Origin: Paenibacillus sp. 32352
Lineage (GTDB): Bacteria > Bacillota > Bacilli > Paenibacillales > NBRC-103111
Reading direction: 5' to 3'
Assembly: GCF_002042965.1 (NCBI RefSeq)
Contig: NZ_MZNT01000005.1
Coordinates: 310,001-374,000, forward strand
DNA: 64,000 nt
Shown: positions 33,544-43,100 of the stretch, one piece after another
Layout of the letters: every line of letters starts with the position of its first letter
Position numbering within the stretch: the first letter of the stretch is position 1
Translations under genes and position numbers: made by a program
Notes under the pieces: generated by a model
Databases searched by the model: none
Seen by the model: the letters and a program-made list of their open reading frames with translations, nothing else
What the model was told of the DNA's origin: nothing

Positions 33544-35508
33544 TCAATCTTGCGTACGATACCCGATATGCTGCAGCGCAGATGCACCCATCCGATCCTT
33601 CAACTGCTGCAAATATAAGCTCCGCGGCTCCACATGCTCTCCATGGGAATCCCAGAAGCCGTCGGGACCTCTGTTGCCGCCCGGATCTTTTTTCCCGATA
33701 TGACCGATAGCCCAGTTCTGTGCCGTAGGCGGCTGATGCGTAACCAGCGTCCCTTCCGTATTCCACGCCACATAATTGGCTCCCGCCCAGCCGTGACCCG
33801 AGCCCATATTCAGACGGTTCATCAAGGAGATCATATCATGCACGTTGTCGTACAAGCCTCCGACCGACCACCGATGATGCGGTTCACTCCAGGTCAACGG
33901 CTGCTCGCCTTCGCAGTCCAGAAACACATTGGGACCGGTTACTCTGGAGCCAAGCGTAAACCCGTGGCGGTTGTTCAACGCAAAGCAGCGCAGCACCAGT
34001 CCGGATTGTCCGATCAAATAGAAGCCGTAACGGCCGACATAAATATTCGTCTCATAGAAGGTGCGGCCGGTAGGATCGTAGCCTTTGCCGCTATAAAATT
34101 TTTTGTCTGCAATCAGGGACGAGCTGTCCTGAATCGTAATCCACTTGGACCCTCGACCTGTTCGGAAGGCGCCATTCGTACTGTTAAAATGCTCTGCCGT
34201 TACATTGCGGACCCAGCCGTTCCTGCAAAAATCCAGATCGATGAATTCGTTGGCATGCCGCGTATCGTCCACCCCGTCGGCGTTCGGAAGCCAGAATGCT
34301 ATCCCTCTTAAGTTCTCTACGCCGACCTCACTAATCCGGGCCTGATCATTGAATTTATAAATCCGGCCTCCCCCCCAGCGGTCTTCAATCGCATTCATCA
34401 AGGAGGAATCCACCGTGATCTGATTGCCTTGAATCGCCGTAATCACATGCTCGAATTCCAGCTCGAACGGCGACCATTGTGTGATCTTGGAGCCGTCGGA
34501 GCGCGGCGGAATACGATCCATGCCGATTTCATGTATCCAGGCCGAATTGCCGCTTCGTTGCACGATAACAGCGTCCCCAACACTAAAGCCGTTGGCATCC
34601 TCCACCCTAAAGGTATTGGCTCCCACTGGCACATAGCTGTCCGTGATCTCACTGCTGTCGCCTATTCGTTCCCGAAATGCCTCTTCCGAACCATAAATTT
34701 TAATGATTCTGCGCCGCTCGCTCCCGATTGCGATAAGGATCGTGGCGTCTTGCCCTTCCAAACGTTCCTTTAGCTGCTCAAGACTCGAGCATTGGTCCGG
34801 ATCGTGCCACAGCTTGCGGAAATCTCCCTGCCCTTCTCCTCTCAGCACAACGCCGCTAGCTCTGATTTCGAGGGAGGAGGCGATCTCATAGATCCCTTTT
34901 GTCAGCAGGATTGCACCGCGATGCCCATTAGCATCCAATGGCAATCGGGATACCCGGTCTATCGCCTCCTGAATATGGCTCGTATTATCTCCCGGTACCG
35001 GAGATAACGTCACCTGTACAGGCACTTCGGGTATGGCCTTCCCGCTGCCGCGGTATCCGACTCCCGAGAAATCCGGAAGCCGGTTGCCGCGATAATCGGG
35101 CAAATAGATCATAGCCCCTGCCTCATCGATATAAGCGGCCCTGCTGCTGCGTGCGGGAAGCTTCTCAACGACGGTAAAATAAAAAGCATCGGTGCGGCTC
35201 GCCCCTCCTGCCAGGGATAGCTCCACATCGATTTTGTAGCCTCCCTGCCGTCCGCAGACTTCCTGAAAACCAACCATCGTTCGGACCTTTGCCGTGACAT
35301 CCCGCACCTCGGCGGATAACACAAGCTCGCCGGACTGCAGATGTGTTATGGTGACCCTAACATTGCCTTGCTCAGCCGCCGTAATCGCCACCTCAGGGTA
35401 ACGGTCTCCCGGTGCCAATATCGACGGATAACCTATTCGAATGTCCATGCTTTCATGTATCAGCTCCACCGAAGCTTCTTCCTGCCATACTGTCACATCA
35501 TTCTGCAT
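33544..35508 (-). CDS. Pectate-lyase-like right-handed beta-helix protein without signal peptide
   Basis: 654 residues. An N-terminal beta-sandwich-like part (about 1-125) leads to I-Y-L-P-D-Y-R-G-N-R-L-P-D-F-S and a parallel beta-helix (about 160-600) that opens with I-Q-E-A-I-D-R-V and G-V-V-L-R-G-E-G-Q-G. The C-terminal signature S-E-P-H-H-R-W-S-V-G-G-L-Y-D-N and G-S-G-H-G-W-A-G-A-N is shared with the secreted protein at 46584, as is P-R-S-L-Y-L-Q-Q-L. The start is well fixed (GGAGG-TACATC-ATG) and no signal or membrane segment is present, so it should be cytoplasmic. It may act on imported oligosaccharides. The enzyme class (lyase or hydrolase) is not established. Confidence 0.75.
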   Translation of the reverse strand: MQNDVTVWQEEASVELIHESMDIRIGYPSILAPGDRYPEVAITAAEQGNVRVTITHLQSGELVLSAEVRDVTAKVRTMVGFQEVCGRQGGYKIDVELSLAGGASRTDAFYFTVVEKLPARSSRAAYIDEAGAMIYLPDYRGNRLPDFSGVGYRGSGKAIPEVPVQVTLSPVPGDNTSHIQEAIDRVSRLPLDANGHRGAILLTKGIYEIASSLEIRASGVVLRGEGQGDFRKLWHDPDQCSSLEQLKERLEGQDATILIAIGSERRRIIKIYGSEEAFRERIGDSSEITDSYVPVGANTFRVEDANGFSVGDAVIVQRSGNSAWIHEIGMDRIPPRSDGSKITQWSPFELEFEHVITAIQGNQITVDSSLMNAIEDRWGGGRIYKFNDQARISEVGVENLRGIAFWLPNADGVDDTRHANEFIDLDFCRNGWVRNVTAEHFNSTNGAFRTGRGSKWITIQDSSSLIADKKFYSGKGYDPTGRTFYETNIYVGRYGFYLIGQSGLVLRCFALNNRHGFTLGSRVTGPNVFLDCEGEQPLTWSEPHHRWSVGGLYDNVHDMISLMNRLNMGSGHGWAGANYVAWNTEGTLVTHQPPTAQNWAIGHIGKKDPGGNRGPDGFWDSHGEHVEPRSLYLQQLKDRMGASALQHIGYRTQD

Positions 35509-35851
35509 GATGTACCTCCATATTGTTTTCTAAAAGATTCCGGCATTCATACAGAAGCATATACCGAACAGGCAGATGAGAAAATGTCCAGTCTTCATCT
35601 CTTTTTGCTCCATTATCATATTTGGAACAGAACATGACCCAACCATGGGGTGCCTTGGCTTCATAGCTGATTCAGGCGCTTTGGCGGGAGCCCCGAAATA
35701 TGAGAAAACCTCTATCGAGGCCCTTCAACCGCGTTTAGAGGCAGGTTTTATCGCCAAATAGAATGTTCACATCCGATGACCTCGGAGTCTTATGAATTTT
35801 ATGGTAAAAAAATACAGCACGCCCACAAATGGACATGCTGTATAGGCATCA
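35509..35851. other. Gene-free stretch with imperfect hairpin and short repeat motif
   Basis: 343 bases between the beta-helix and radical SAM genes. It contains the motif ATTCAGGCGCTTTG at 35670-35683 followed by a GC-rich part, related to 40021-40051. After it comes an imperfect stem AAAACCTCTA/TAGAGGCAGGTTTT (about 35705-35754) and the radical SAM terminator (35813-35842). No gene is evident. Confidence 0.45.
35813..35842 (-). terminator. Terminator of the radical SAM gene
   Basis: Stem TACAGCA/TGCTGTA with a 16-base loop; on the minus strand a run of seven Ts follows. It lies 10 bases after the stop codon. Confidence 0.85.
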
Positions 35852-36730
35852 TTATGCATTAAACCTTCTGCGGTACCCGCACTTTCTGCAAAGCTCCTCC
35901 ACAATCTCTCTCCGCGAAAAGCCGTCGTAGAGCCTTGTCGCTCTCTCGCCTTGAATAATTTCGGCGAACGGCTTCTCATGGACATTCCCCAAATTGATCA
36001 CTCCTTCCCCATCCAGACAGCAAGGGACCACCGTGCCATTGGACAATATAGCGGCCTGGTTGCGAAGACCGTGGCAGAAGCCCCTGCCGTCGTCCTCATC
36101 CTCTTTCAGATCAGGCCATTGGAATTCGTGATCCTGGTTAATATAAATGCGGTCCGCAATTTTCGTTCCGCTGCCGCGAACCACCTTCTCTTCGATGTTA
36201 TAATCCAGCTGGAATTCCTTCTCTATCATATCGAGAATTTCCCGATTCCGTTGGCGCTCTGCATTCGTTGCATTATCCTCAGTAAGGTTCCATAACCTTA
36301 ACGAAATGGTGACGTTGTTCTTCTCGGATGCTTCCCTGGCAAAGGAGAGCACATTGGCAATATAGCCTTCCTTATCTGTTGAGCCTTCATGCCCGTCGAA
36401 GCTGTGGAGCGAGATATTTACCTGACGCAAAGCCGGTTTCATTAGTATCTTGTGCTTCACCTTGGGGATTAACGTTCCGTTCGTCGTCAAATTCACTTTG
36501 AAGCCGCGCTCATGGCTTAAATCCAGCAGCTGGTCAATCTTCGGATGAAGCAGCGGCTCCCCTTTGACATGAAAATAAATATAATCGGTAAAGGGCCTTA
36601 CCTCATCAAGAATATGGGTGAACGCATCCAGCTTGATAAAAGTCGCTTCCCGCTTGGTAGGAGGGCAGAAGGAGCACGCCAAATTGCACACACTCGTTAT
36701 TTCAACATAAAACTTTTTGAATTTTCTCAT
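35852..36730 (-). CDS. Radical SAM/SPASM-domain protein
   Basis: 292 residues. The radical SAM cluster motif C-N-L-A-C-S-F-C (C-x3-C-x2-C) is at about 16-23 and binds the 4Fe-4S cluster that cleaves S-adenosylmethionine. A C-terminal SPASM-like domain has cysteines in G-F-C-H-G, V-V-P-C-C-L-D and L-C-R-K-C-G-Y. Such proteins mature peptides or activate sulfatases and other enzymes. No precursor peptide gene, sulfatase or dehydrogenase partner was found within several hundred bases. The promoter region has a TATAAT -10 and an 11-base direct repeat. Its target is unknown. Confidence 0.88.
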   Translation of the reverse strand: MRKFKKFYVEITSVCNLACSFCPPTKREATFIKLDAFTHILDEVRPFTDYIYFHVKGEPLLHPKIDQLLDLSHERGFKVNLTTNGTLIPKVKHKILMKPALRQVNISLHSFDGHEGSTDKEGYIANVLSFAREASEKNNVTISLRLWNLTEDNATNAERQRNREILDMIEKEFQLDYNIEEKVVRGSGTKIADRIYINQDHEFQWPDLKEDEDDGRGFCHGLRNQAAILSNGTVVPCCLDGEGVINLGNVHEKPFAEIIQGERATRLYDGFSRREIVEELCRKCGYRRRFNA

Positions 36731-36754
36731 CGTTGTATCCTTCTATGATTAGAT

Positions 36755-36783
36755 TCTACTCTATTGTTATCTACTCTATTATA
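36755..36783 (-). promoter_or_regulatory. Promoter region of the radical SAM gene with direct repeat
   Basis: TCTACTCTATT occurs at 36755-36765 and 36770-36780, a 15-base period. On the minus strand the TATAAT at 36783-36778 overlaps the second copy and is the likely -10. The repeats would lie around or just after the transcription start, a position suited to a repressor. Confidence 0.4.
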
Positions 36784-36943
36784 ATCCAATCATGGCACAA
36801 TTCCATCTATTTATCCAGCTGCATCTAATGGTAATGCAGGCAGACCCGGCTATCTATGACCGAAAAATAGACCCGAACCCTCCTCCCGGCCCCTGCATAC
36901 GCTATGCCATAGGCAAGTGACCGTAACTGAAGGAGCGAGGCAA

Positions 36944-37378
36944 ATGTCTGTTTTGTCATTGGAAATCGCCAAGTATTTAATGAGGGTAGCCGAGCAAAAA
37001 GCGAAGGAGCTCGGCATTGCCGAAGTCATCGCCATCGTCGACGAAGGAGGCGATCTGTTAGCATTCCAGCGAATGGATGATGCCAAGCTGGGAAGCATCA
37101 GTATTGCCCAGGACAAAGCCTGGACCGCGTTGGCATTGAGAGTGCCTACGGCCAATTTGGCCAAAGCCGCGCGTCCCGACGGAGAATCGTTCGGCATTAA
37201 CACGACAAACCACGGCAGGGTCGTTATTCTGGGCGGCGGCGTGCCGATTACCTGGAACGGGAAATTCATAGGAGGCATCGGTGTCAGCGGAAGCACGAGC
37301 GCGAACGATGTTATCGTGGCCAACGCCGCCATTGAGGCATTCGAAGCCCTCCCTCATGCCAGGATAGGAAGAAGCTAA
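36944..37378 (+). CDS. GlcG/HbpS-family protein (DUF336)
   Basis: 144 residues from the ATG at 36944, which has AAGGAGCGAGG in front. The fold is marked by V-I-A-I-V-D-E-G-G-D-L-L-A-F-Q-R-M-D, A-Q-D-K-A-W-T-A and G-G-G-V-P-I-T and I-G-G-I-G-V-S-G. Relatives include HbpS, which binds haem, GlcG of glycolate operons and small cobalamin-related PduO C-terminal domains. It stands alone between the radical SAM gene and a converging binding-protein gene and has its own terminator. The ligand is not known. Confidence 0.85.
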   Translation: MSVLSLEIAKYLMRVAEQKAKELGIAEVIAIVDEGGDLLAFQRMDDAKLGSISIAQDKAWTALALRVPTANLAKAARPDGESFGINTTNHGRVVILGGGVPITWNGKFIGGIGVSGSTSANDVIVANAAIEAFEALPHARIGRS

Positions 37379-37394
37379 TCTATTAAATTTCAAA

Positions 37395-37428
37395 ACGCTC
37401 CTGCGGCTCTCACGAGTCACAGGAGCGT
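37395..37428. terminator. Bidirectional terminator between the GlcG-like gene and SBP-B
   Basis: Stem ACGCTCCTG/CAGGAGCGT followed by CTTTATTG on the plus strand and TTTTGAAATTT on the minus strand. Confidence 0.85.
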
Positions 37429-37474
37429 CTTTATTGTTCATTGGCATCAATCTCATGTCTTGATAGAGTTCTGT

Positions 37475-38779
37475 CTATTTGTTCGCTTCCGAAGCCAGGA
37501 TTTGATTGGCTTTTTCTTCAGCTGACCGCAGCGCCGTATTGATATCTTGATTCAAAGCAACGCCGACGGCTTCGTTGTAGGTTTTTTCCACTAAGGAATC
37601 ATACTTGGTTTTGTAAGGCACAGGGGCAAATTTATTGGTAAATACCGCCTTCAGGTTTTTGGATTTGAACTTGCTGTCCTGACCAAACGCGTTTTTCACA
37701 GCCTCGTTGTTTAACACCGGCATAATGCCTTTTTTGGACAGCTTCATCTGCACTTCTTCCGATACCAGATATTTGATGATTTCCATGGCTTCATCCTTGT
37801 GCTTGCTCGTCGAGGTTACGCTAAAAAAGGTAGGGTACGGCTGGGAGCCCACACCCGGCATATCCTTGAACGTAGGGATCGGCACCATATCCCAGTTCAG
37901 CGTATCATACTCCTTATTGATGAACATGGCTGAGGACAAATACATGAACATAGCCGCCTCCTGCGTCAGAAAGTTCGGCATACGGTTATTTTTGGCGGTA
38001 AACGCATCAAGCCCTGCGGCTTTATAGGAGTTGAGAAAAGCCGTTTCATAGTACTTTTTCCACTGCTCGCCCGATATGGCTGATTTCAATGCATCCTGCT
38101 TCAGGTAGGGCTGTGACAATTGATTCATGCGAAGCGCATGGTTAGCAGAGGTCGTATAGCCCACATACACATTGCTGTCATCGGATCTGCCCAGCTTTTT
38201 GGCCAGTTCATTCAACTCATCCCAGGTCATCTGCTCTTTGGGGTAGCTGACGCCGAATTTATCGAACAAATCCTTGTTATAATACAGGATCAGGTTATTG
38301 TTGAATACGGGGACACCCCACATTCCCTTCCCGCCCGAAGCCATTTTGGCGGCATCGACGGTTACCGGCTCCAGGCTTCCCAAATCCAGGTTATGCTTTT
38401 TGATCAAGTCGGTCATATCCATTTGCAGCTGGTAATTTTGTACGGTGCTGAAGATCCCGATGGAATCAAAGTAGAGATCGATCTGCTGGCCTGCAGTTAT
38501 CATTTCTTGAATGGACGGGCCTTCCTTCTTCCAAGGCAGATAGGTCAGCTTGACGTTCGGGTATTTAGCGGCAATCAAATCCTGGAACCGTTCGTTGAAG
38601 CTTTCAACTGAATCACCGCTTGCCGATACAACAAAGAGCTCTACGGGCTCGGTGCCCATTTTGAACGCTGCCGGAGCAGTTGGACTGGGGGCAGCAGATT
38701 GGTTCCCGCCGCTGCACGCCGTGACAGTGACCACCAAGAGGGGTGGAACCAGCCACCGCAGTATTGTCTCTCTTCTCAT
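37475..38779 (-). CDS. Lone family 1 sugar-binding lipoprotein (SBP-B)
   Basis: 434 residues from the ATG at 38777-38779 (GGGAGGAAAGGTAAGG in front). Lipobox V-T-V-T-A-C-S (Cys about 22). It shares with SBP-A and SBP-C the stretch L-Y-Y-N-K-D-L-F-D-K-F-G-V-S-Y-P and the tail N-T-A-L-R-S-A-E-E-K-A-N-Q. No permease genes are near. A cre-like site lies at 38835-38848 and a divergent AraC gene lies beyond, with a 21-base direct repeat in the shared region. It is probably a receptor for a plant-derived sugar; the partner permease must lie elsewhere. Confidence 0.88.
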   Translation of the reverse strand: MRRETILRWLVPPLLVVTVTACSGGNQSAAPSPTAPAAFKMGTEPVELFVVSASGDSVESFNERFQDLIAAKYPNVKLTYLPWKKEGPSIQEMITAGQQIDLYFDSIGIFSTVQNYQLQMDMTDLIKKHNLDLGSLEPVTVDAAKMASGGKGMWGVPVFNNNLILYYNKDLFDKFGVSYPKEQMTWDELNELAKKLGRSDDSNVYVGYTTSANHALRMNQLSQPYLKQDALKSAISGEQWKKYYETAFLNSYKAAGLDAFTAKNNRMPNFLTQEAAMFMYLSSAMFINKEYDTLNWDMVPIPTFKDMPGVGSQPYPTFFSVTSTSKHKDEAMEIIKYLVSEEVQMKLSKKGIMPVLNNEAVKNAFGQDSKFKSKNLKAVFTNKFAPVPYKTKYDSLVEKTYNEAVGVALNQDINTALRSAEEKANQILASEANK

Positions 38780-38834
38780 CCTTACCTTTCCTCCCACAAT
38801 ATCTTTTTTCAAGTATCGCCATCGAAGTCCAGAA

Positions 38835-38848
38835 AGACAGCGCTTACA
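38835..38848. promoter_or_regulatory. CcpA cre-like site before SBP-B
   Basis: AGACAGCGCTTACA; on the minus strand TGTAAGCGCTGTCT fits the cre consensus at 13 of 14 positions. It lies 56-69 bases before the SBP-B start. Confidence 0.65.
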
Positions 38849-38905
38849 TAAGTAAACCCATTATATGGAATTCAGGCTGTGATCCTGTAGTACAAAAATA
38901 GGATA

Positions 38906-38926
38906 AAATCGTTGAATCCTAACATG
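38906..38926 (+). promoter_or_regulatory. 21-base direct repeat, copy 1 (candidate AraC site)
   Basis: AAATCGTT followed by TAACATG at the far end; 18 of 21 bases equal the copy at 39070-39090 in the same orientation. The two copies are 164 bases apart in the SBP-B/AraC divergent region (324 bases), next to each gene's side. Confidence 0.5.
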
Positions 38927-39069
38927 TTTGTTCTCTTCCCAAAACCCCCGCTCCCTCCCTTCTCTGCTGCCCTAAGGTGCAACCGCTTGATCCTATACAC
39001 CTTCTAGCCATTGCCGTATACTTAAAGATAAGCAGTACATCCGCTGTACCCTGCACCATACATGCGATG

Positions 39070-39090
39070 AAATCGTTCATTCTTAACATG
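39070..39090 (+). promoter_or_regulatory. 21-base direct repeat, copy 2 (candidate AraC site)
   Basis: Second copy, ending 13 bases before the araC start codon and overlapping its ribosome-site region. AraC proteins typically bind direct repeats and can loop between distant sites. Confidence 0.5.
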
Positions 39091-39103
39091 AAAGGGGATC
39101 ATC

Positions 39104-39952
39104 ATGCTGCCCTTTATTCTGGCCAATGCCCATCCTCAACAGCAGCTCCCTCCGCTGTATATTTACTGCATAGGCTATCATGAGCAGAAGCCGACCTTCC
39201 GGCCCACGGGTTTTCCCGTGTATCAGCTGTTTATTACCCGCAAAGGAAGCGGCATCTTTCGAATTCATGGACAGCAAGACCTCCGCTTAACGGAAGGGAC
39301 CGTGTTCTTGTTAGGCGAAGGCGTCCCTCATGAATATTTCCCCGAGAATAAGGACGAGGGCTGGGAGCTCGGGTTTATCGGCTTTCAGGGAGAAGCCTCC
39401 CGCATAGCCGCCGAGGCTGCGGGGTCAGGCCACTGGCAAAGGCTGCCCAGTGAAGAGTTTGAGTTCATATGGTCGGAGCTGATCCGGCTGTGGCACAGGA
39501 TCAATGACGGCAAGCCGGATACGGTCTGGGAAGCCTCGCACCGTTTATACGGATTCTTGCTTAGCCTGCAAAAGCATAGACAGGGGGAAGGCTGGCAGGA
39601 GGAGCCGCGCTCCCGGGAGCAGTCGAACCAGGCTTTAAAGAACGCGGTTCATTTTCTGGAGGAGCATTATAACGAGCACCTTCATTTGTCGAACGTGGCC
39701 CGTGCGGTCGGTTATTCCGCGCAGCATTTTCACAGGCTCTTCCTGAGCGTCTATGGCTTGACGCCGAACCGGTACCTCCAAATGGTCCGCCTGCGCAAAG
39801 CCTTGCAGCTATTCCAGCAGCATCCCGGGATAGCCGTTGACGAGGTAGCCGGACAAGTCGGAATGGAGACCAGCTATTTCATCAAGGTGTTCAAGAAAAT
39901 GTTTGGAACGACACCGAAGCAGTATGTCATTCAATATATGGGCCAGCAATGA
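39104..39952 (+). CDS. AraC-family regulator (next to SBP-B)
   Basis: 282 residues. The N-terminal cupin-like part has V-Y-Q-L-F-I-T-R-K-G-S-G and E-G-T-V-F-L-L-G-E-G-V-P-H-E-Y. The C-terminal AraC domain (about 178-280) has V-A-R-A-V-G-Y-S-A-Q-H-F-H-R-L-F and ends V-F-K-K-M-F-G-T-T-P-K-Q-Y. GAAAGGGGATC precedes the ATG. It is divergent from SBP-B and likely activates it, using the direct repeats between them. Confidence 0.9.
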   Translation: MLPFILANAHPQQQLPPLYIYCIGYHEQKPTFRPTGFPVYQLFITRKGSGIFRIHGQQDLRLTEGTVFLLGEGVPHEYFPENKDEGWELGFIGFQGEASRIAAEAAGSGHWQRLPSEEFEFIWSELIRLWHRINDGKPDTVWEASHRLYGFLLSLQKHRQGEGWQEEPRSREQSNQALKNAVHFLEEHYNEHLHLSNVARAVGYSAQHFHRLFLSVYGLTPNRYLQMVRLRKALQLFQQHPGIAVDEVAGQVGMETSYFIKVFKKMFGTTPKQYVIQYMGQQ

Positions 39953-40068
39953 TAGGAAGACCTTATCCCCGTAAGATGGCTTGAAAGAACCCCTTAAAGT
40001 GAGGCGTGGCTTGGAAGCTTATTCAGGCACTTTGCGCGAGACTCCCGGAATCATATAGCGACAAAAAA

Positions 40069-40098
40069 GCCTGACCGTTGTCATTCCTCCGGTCAGGC
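40069..40098 (-). terminator. Terminator of the cyd operon
   Basis: Stem GCCTGACCG/CGGTCAGGC; on the minus strand TTTTTTG follows. It lies 47 bases after the cydDC stop codon. Confidence 0.88.
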
Positions 40099-40145
40099 AA
40101 CCCTCTATATTCGCGTTGACGTGCGTGTACCATTCACTCATCATG

Positions 40146-43100
40146 CTAGCCATGAAGCGGTGCCTCGTCATACGGCCCCGCATCCTCATGGAGGCCAGCC
40201 AGCAGACACTCCTTCTCCTTTTCCAGCTGCCATAGGCGGTAATAGTAGCCTTTTTGGCGAAGCAGCTCCTCATGCGTCCCGCGCTCTACGGCAGCACCGT
40301 GATGCATGACGACAATTTCATCCATCTGATCGAGTCCGGACAGCTTGTGCGTAATCCAGACGACGGCCTTTTCCTTCCAGAAAAGCTCAAGGTTATTCAT
40401 GAACGCCTGCTCGGTCAAGATATCCAATCCGGTGACAGGCTCATCCAGCAAGAGCGCGGGGGTGTGGCGCAGCAATGCCCGGGCAAGTGCCAGGCGCTGC
40501 CGCTCGCCTCCGGACAGCTTGCCTCCCCGCTCCCCGATCACCGTATCGTAGCCCTGAGGCAGGCTCATGATCGTCTCGTCGATCAGCGCCAGCCGCGCTG
40601 CTTCACGAAGCTCGTCGTCCGTTGCCTCCGGTCTCCCCAGCCTGAGATTAGCGGCAACCGTTGCATTGAACAGCTGCACCTCCTGGGACACGACTGCATA
40701 CTGGGAACGGATGAAAGCCGCAGGAAGCTCCCGCAGCTCCTGTCCGTTCAGACGAATGGAGCCTTCCGTACAGTCCCGGAGTCCGAGCAGCAGCTGGATC
40801 AGCGTGCTTTTGCCCGCTCCGCTTTCTCCTACGACGGCAATGCGCCGTCCCGGTTCCAAGGTTAGATTCAAGCGGCGAACCGCGTAATCCGTTCCGCTTT
40901 CATAGCGATAGGATACATTGCGAACCTCCACTTTCCATTGCAGTGAAGCTTGAACCGGCGGAGCCGATATCATCGGCCGCTGCTTCGCTTCAACCACCTT
41001 CAGAGCATTATTCTCATCGACCAGCTGAAACAGCCGCGAAGCGGAGGAGACCGTATGGCCTAACTGCTGGAAAGCCGCAGGAAGCGGCGTAACGGCTTCG
41101 TAACATGCCAGCGTCATCAGAATAAGAGCCGGAAGCAGTACCGGCTCCAAACGGCCAGTCTGTACGAAATAGACGGAGGCCAGCAGCACCAGCCACATGC
41201 TCAGATGCGCTGCACCTAGCATCGCGCCACTCACTGCCGCCCCTGCCCGGTTGATACGGGTCTGGTTCGCATTCACCTCGGATTGCTGCATCATAATCGA
41301 GTGCAGACGCTCCTGATCGCGGCCAAATACGAGAAGATCCTTCATGCCCAGGAGCAAGTCGCTCGTTTGGGCATACATTTGCTTCTGCCAGCCGGCGATT
41401 TCCCGGCCGGGCTTTTGGCACAGCTTAGCGCTGAGCAGTGGAAGGCCGATGCCGGACAGCGCTAACATAGCCAGCAATATGCCTCCCAGCTGCCACGCAT
41501 GAGCGGCCAGCAAGAAGCAGCCCAGCGCTCCGGTCACCAAGGCGATGAGCGGAGGCGCCAGAACGCGCAGGTACATATGCTGCAGCTGCTCTACATCGCT
41601 GATGAGCGATTGCAGCAGCTCGCCGCTGCGCCGCCGCTCCAGCAGCCTGACGCCCATCGGCTCCAGGCTTTCGTACAGCCAAACACGTACGCGGTGCAGA
41701 ATTCGGAAGGTCAGGTCATGTGACACCAGCCGCTCCAAATAACGGAACACACCGCGGGATAAGCCGAAGAACCGGACGCCTACAATCGGAACCCACAGCA
41801 GCAGCACCGATTCCGGGCGTAAAGCTGCGCTTGCGATCAAATAGCCCGAGGTGCCCATCAAGCCGATGCTCGCGGCAATGGTCAAGCATCCGAGCAGCAC
41901 CGCTATCAGCATTCTACCCCGGTACGGCCGCAAGAAAGTGAGAACACGCCGCAGGAAGCCCTGCTGGGCCAGAAGACGGATAGATGCTGTATCAGGCGTA
42001 CCCAAAGCATCGCCGCTCCCCCGATCCAACCCAGCGCCAGGGGCCTCACTCCACGATTCCGGTAACGACTCGGACAGTTTCCGGGCGTCACTCTCCCGCT
42101 CAAGCGCCAGCATCATTCGGGCGTACATTCCCCTTGCCGCCAGCAGCTCGGCAGGCGTTCCCATCTCGGCAATGCGGCCGTGATTCATCACGATGATGCG
42201 GTCCGCTTGCTGCACGGTCTCCAGCCGGTGGGCAACCGTCACTGACATCCGGCCTGGAAGCTGCCAGGCCAAGCCTTGCCGAACCATAGACTCATGAAAC
42301 AAGTCCAATCCCGACGTCGGTTCATCCAGCAGCAGCAGCGGCGCATCCTTCAACAGCGCCCTGGCAATGGCGATCCGTTGAATTTGTCCCCCGGACAATG
42401 GAACGGCTTCACCCAATATCGTATCCAGACCGTCGGGGAGCTGGTCCAAGAAATCCACTCCTGCGGCCGTTAATGCAGCCTCAATGCAGCTATCTTCCAC
42501 CGGCCCCTCGCAGCCGAGGGTCAAATTGTCCCGCAGCGTACCGTAGTATAGCTTAGGGTTTTGATTGACACTCGACAACTGCTTCCGCCATGATTCCTTT
42601 GTTATCTCTTCCAGGTTGATGCCGTCAATCCACACGCTGCCGCTTGTAGGAGCAGCGAATCCCTGCAGCACATCAAGCAGCGAACTCTTTCCCGAGCCCG
42701 TCGGGCCAATGACCGCGATGCGCTCCCCCGGCTCCAGCGTAAATGAAACGCCGTCCAACGCCGGGGATGAATGACCGGGATAAGTCAGGCTGACATCCCG
42801 AAATTCGATGCGGTAACCGCTTGGCCGAGCCTCAAGCTCCACGCCCTCCTCCGTCTCAGCTGCTCCGGACGCCTGCGCCTCCAGGAGGCTGATGATCCGG
42901 GCAGCCGCAGCCATCCCGTTCGTGCTCGCATGAAACTGCGTACCCAGTGCTCTTACCGGAGCGTAGAACTCGGGTGTAAGCAGCAGAATGAGGAATGCAT
43001 GCTCGAAGCCGATCTCCCCGTTAATAAGCCGCAGCCCCAGGAATACCGCTACGATGGCGGTGCTTAACGTCGCGAACAGCTCCATCACGAACGAGGACAA

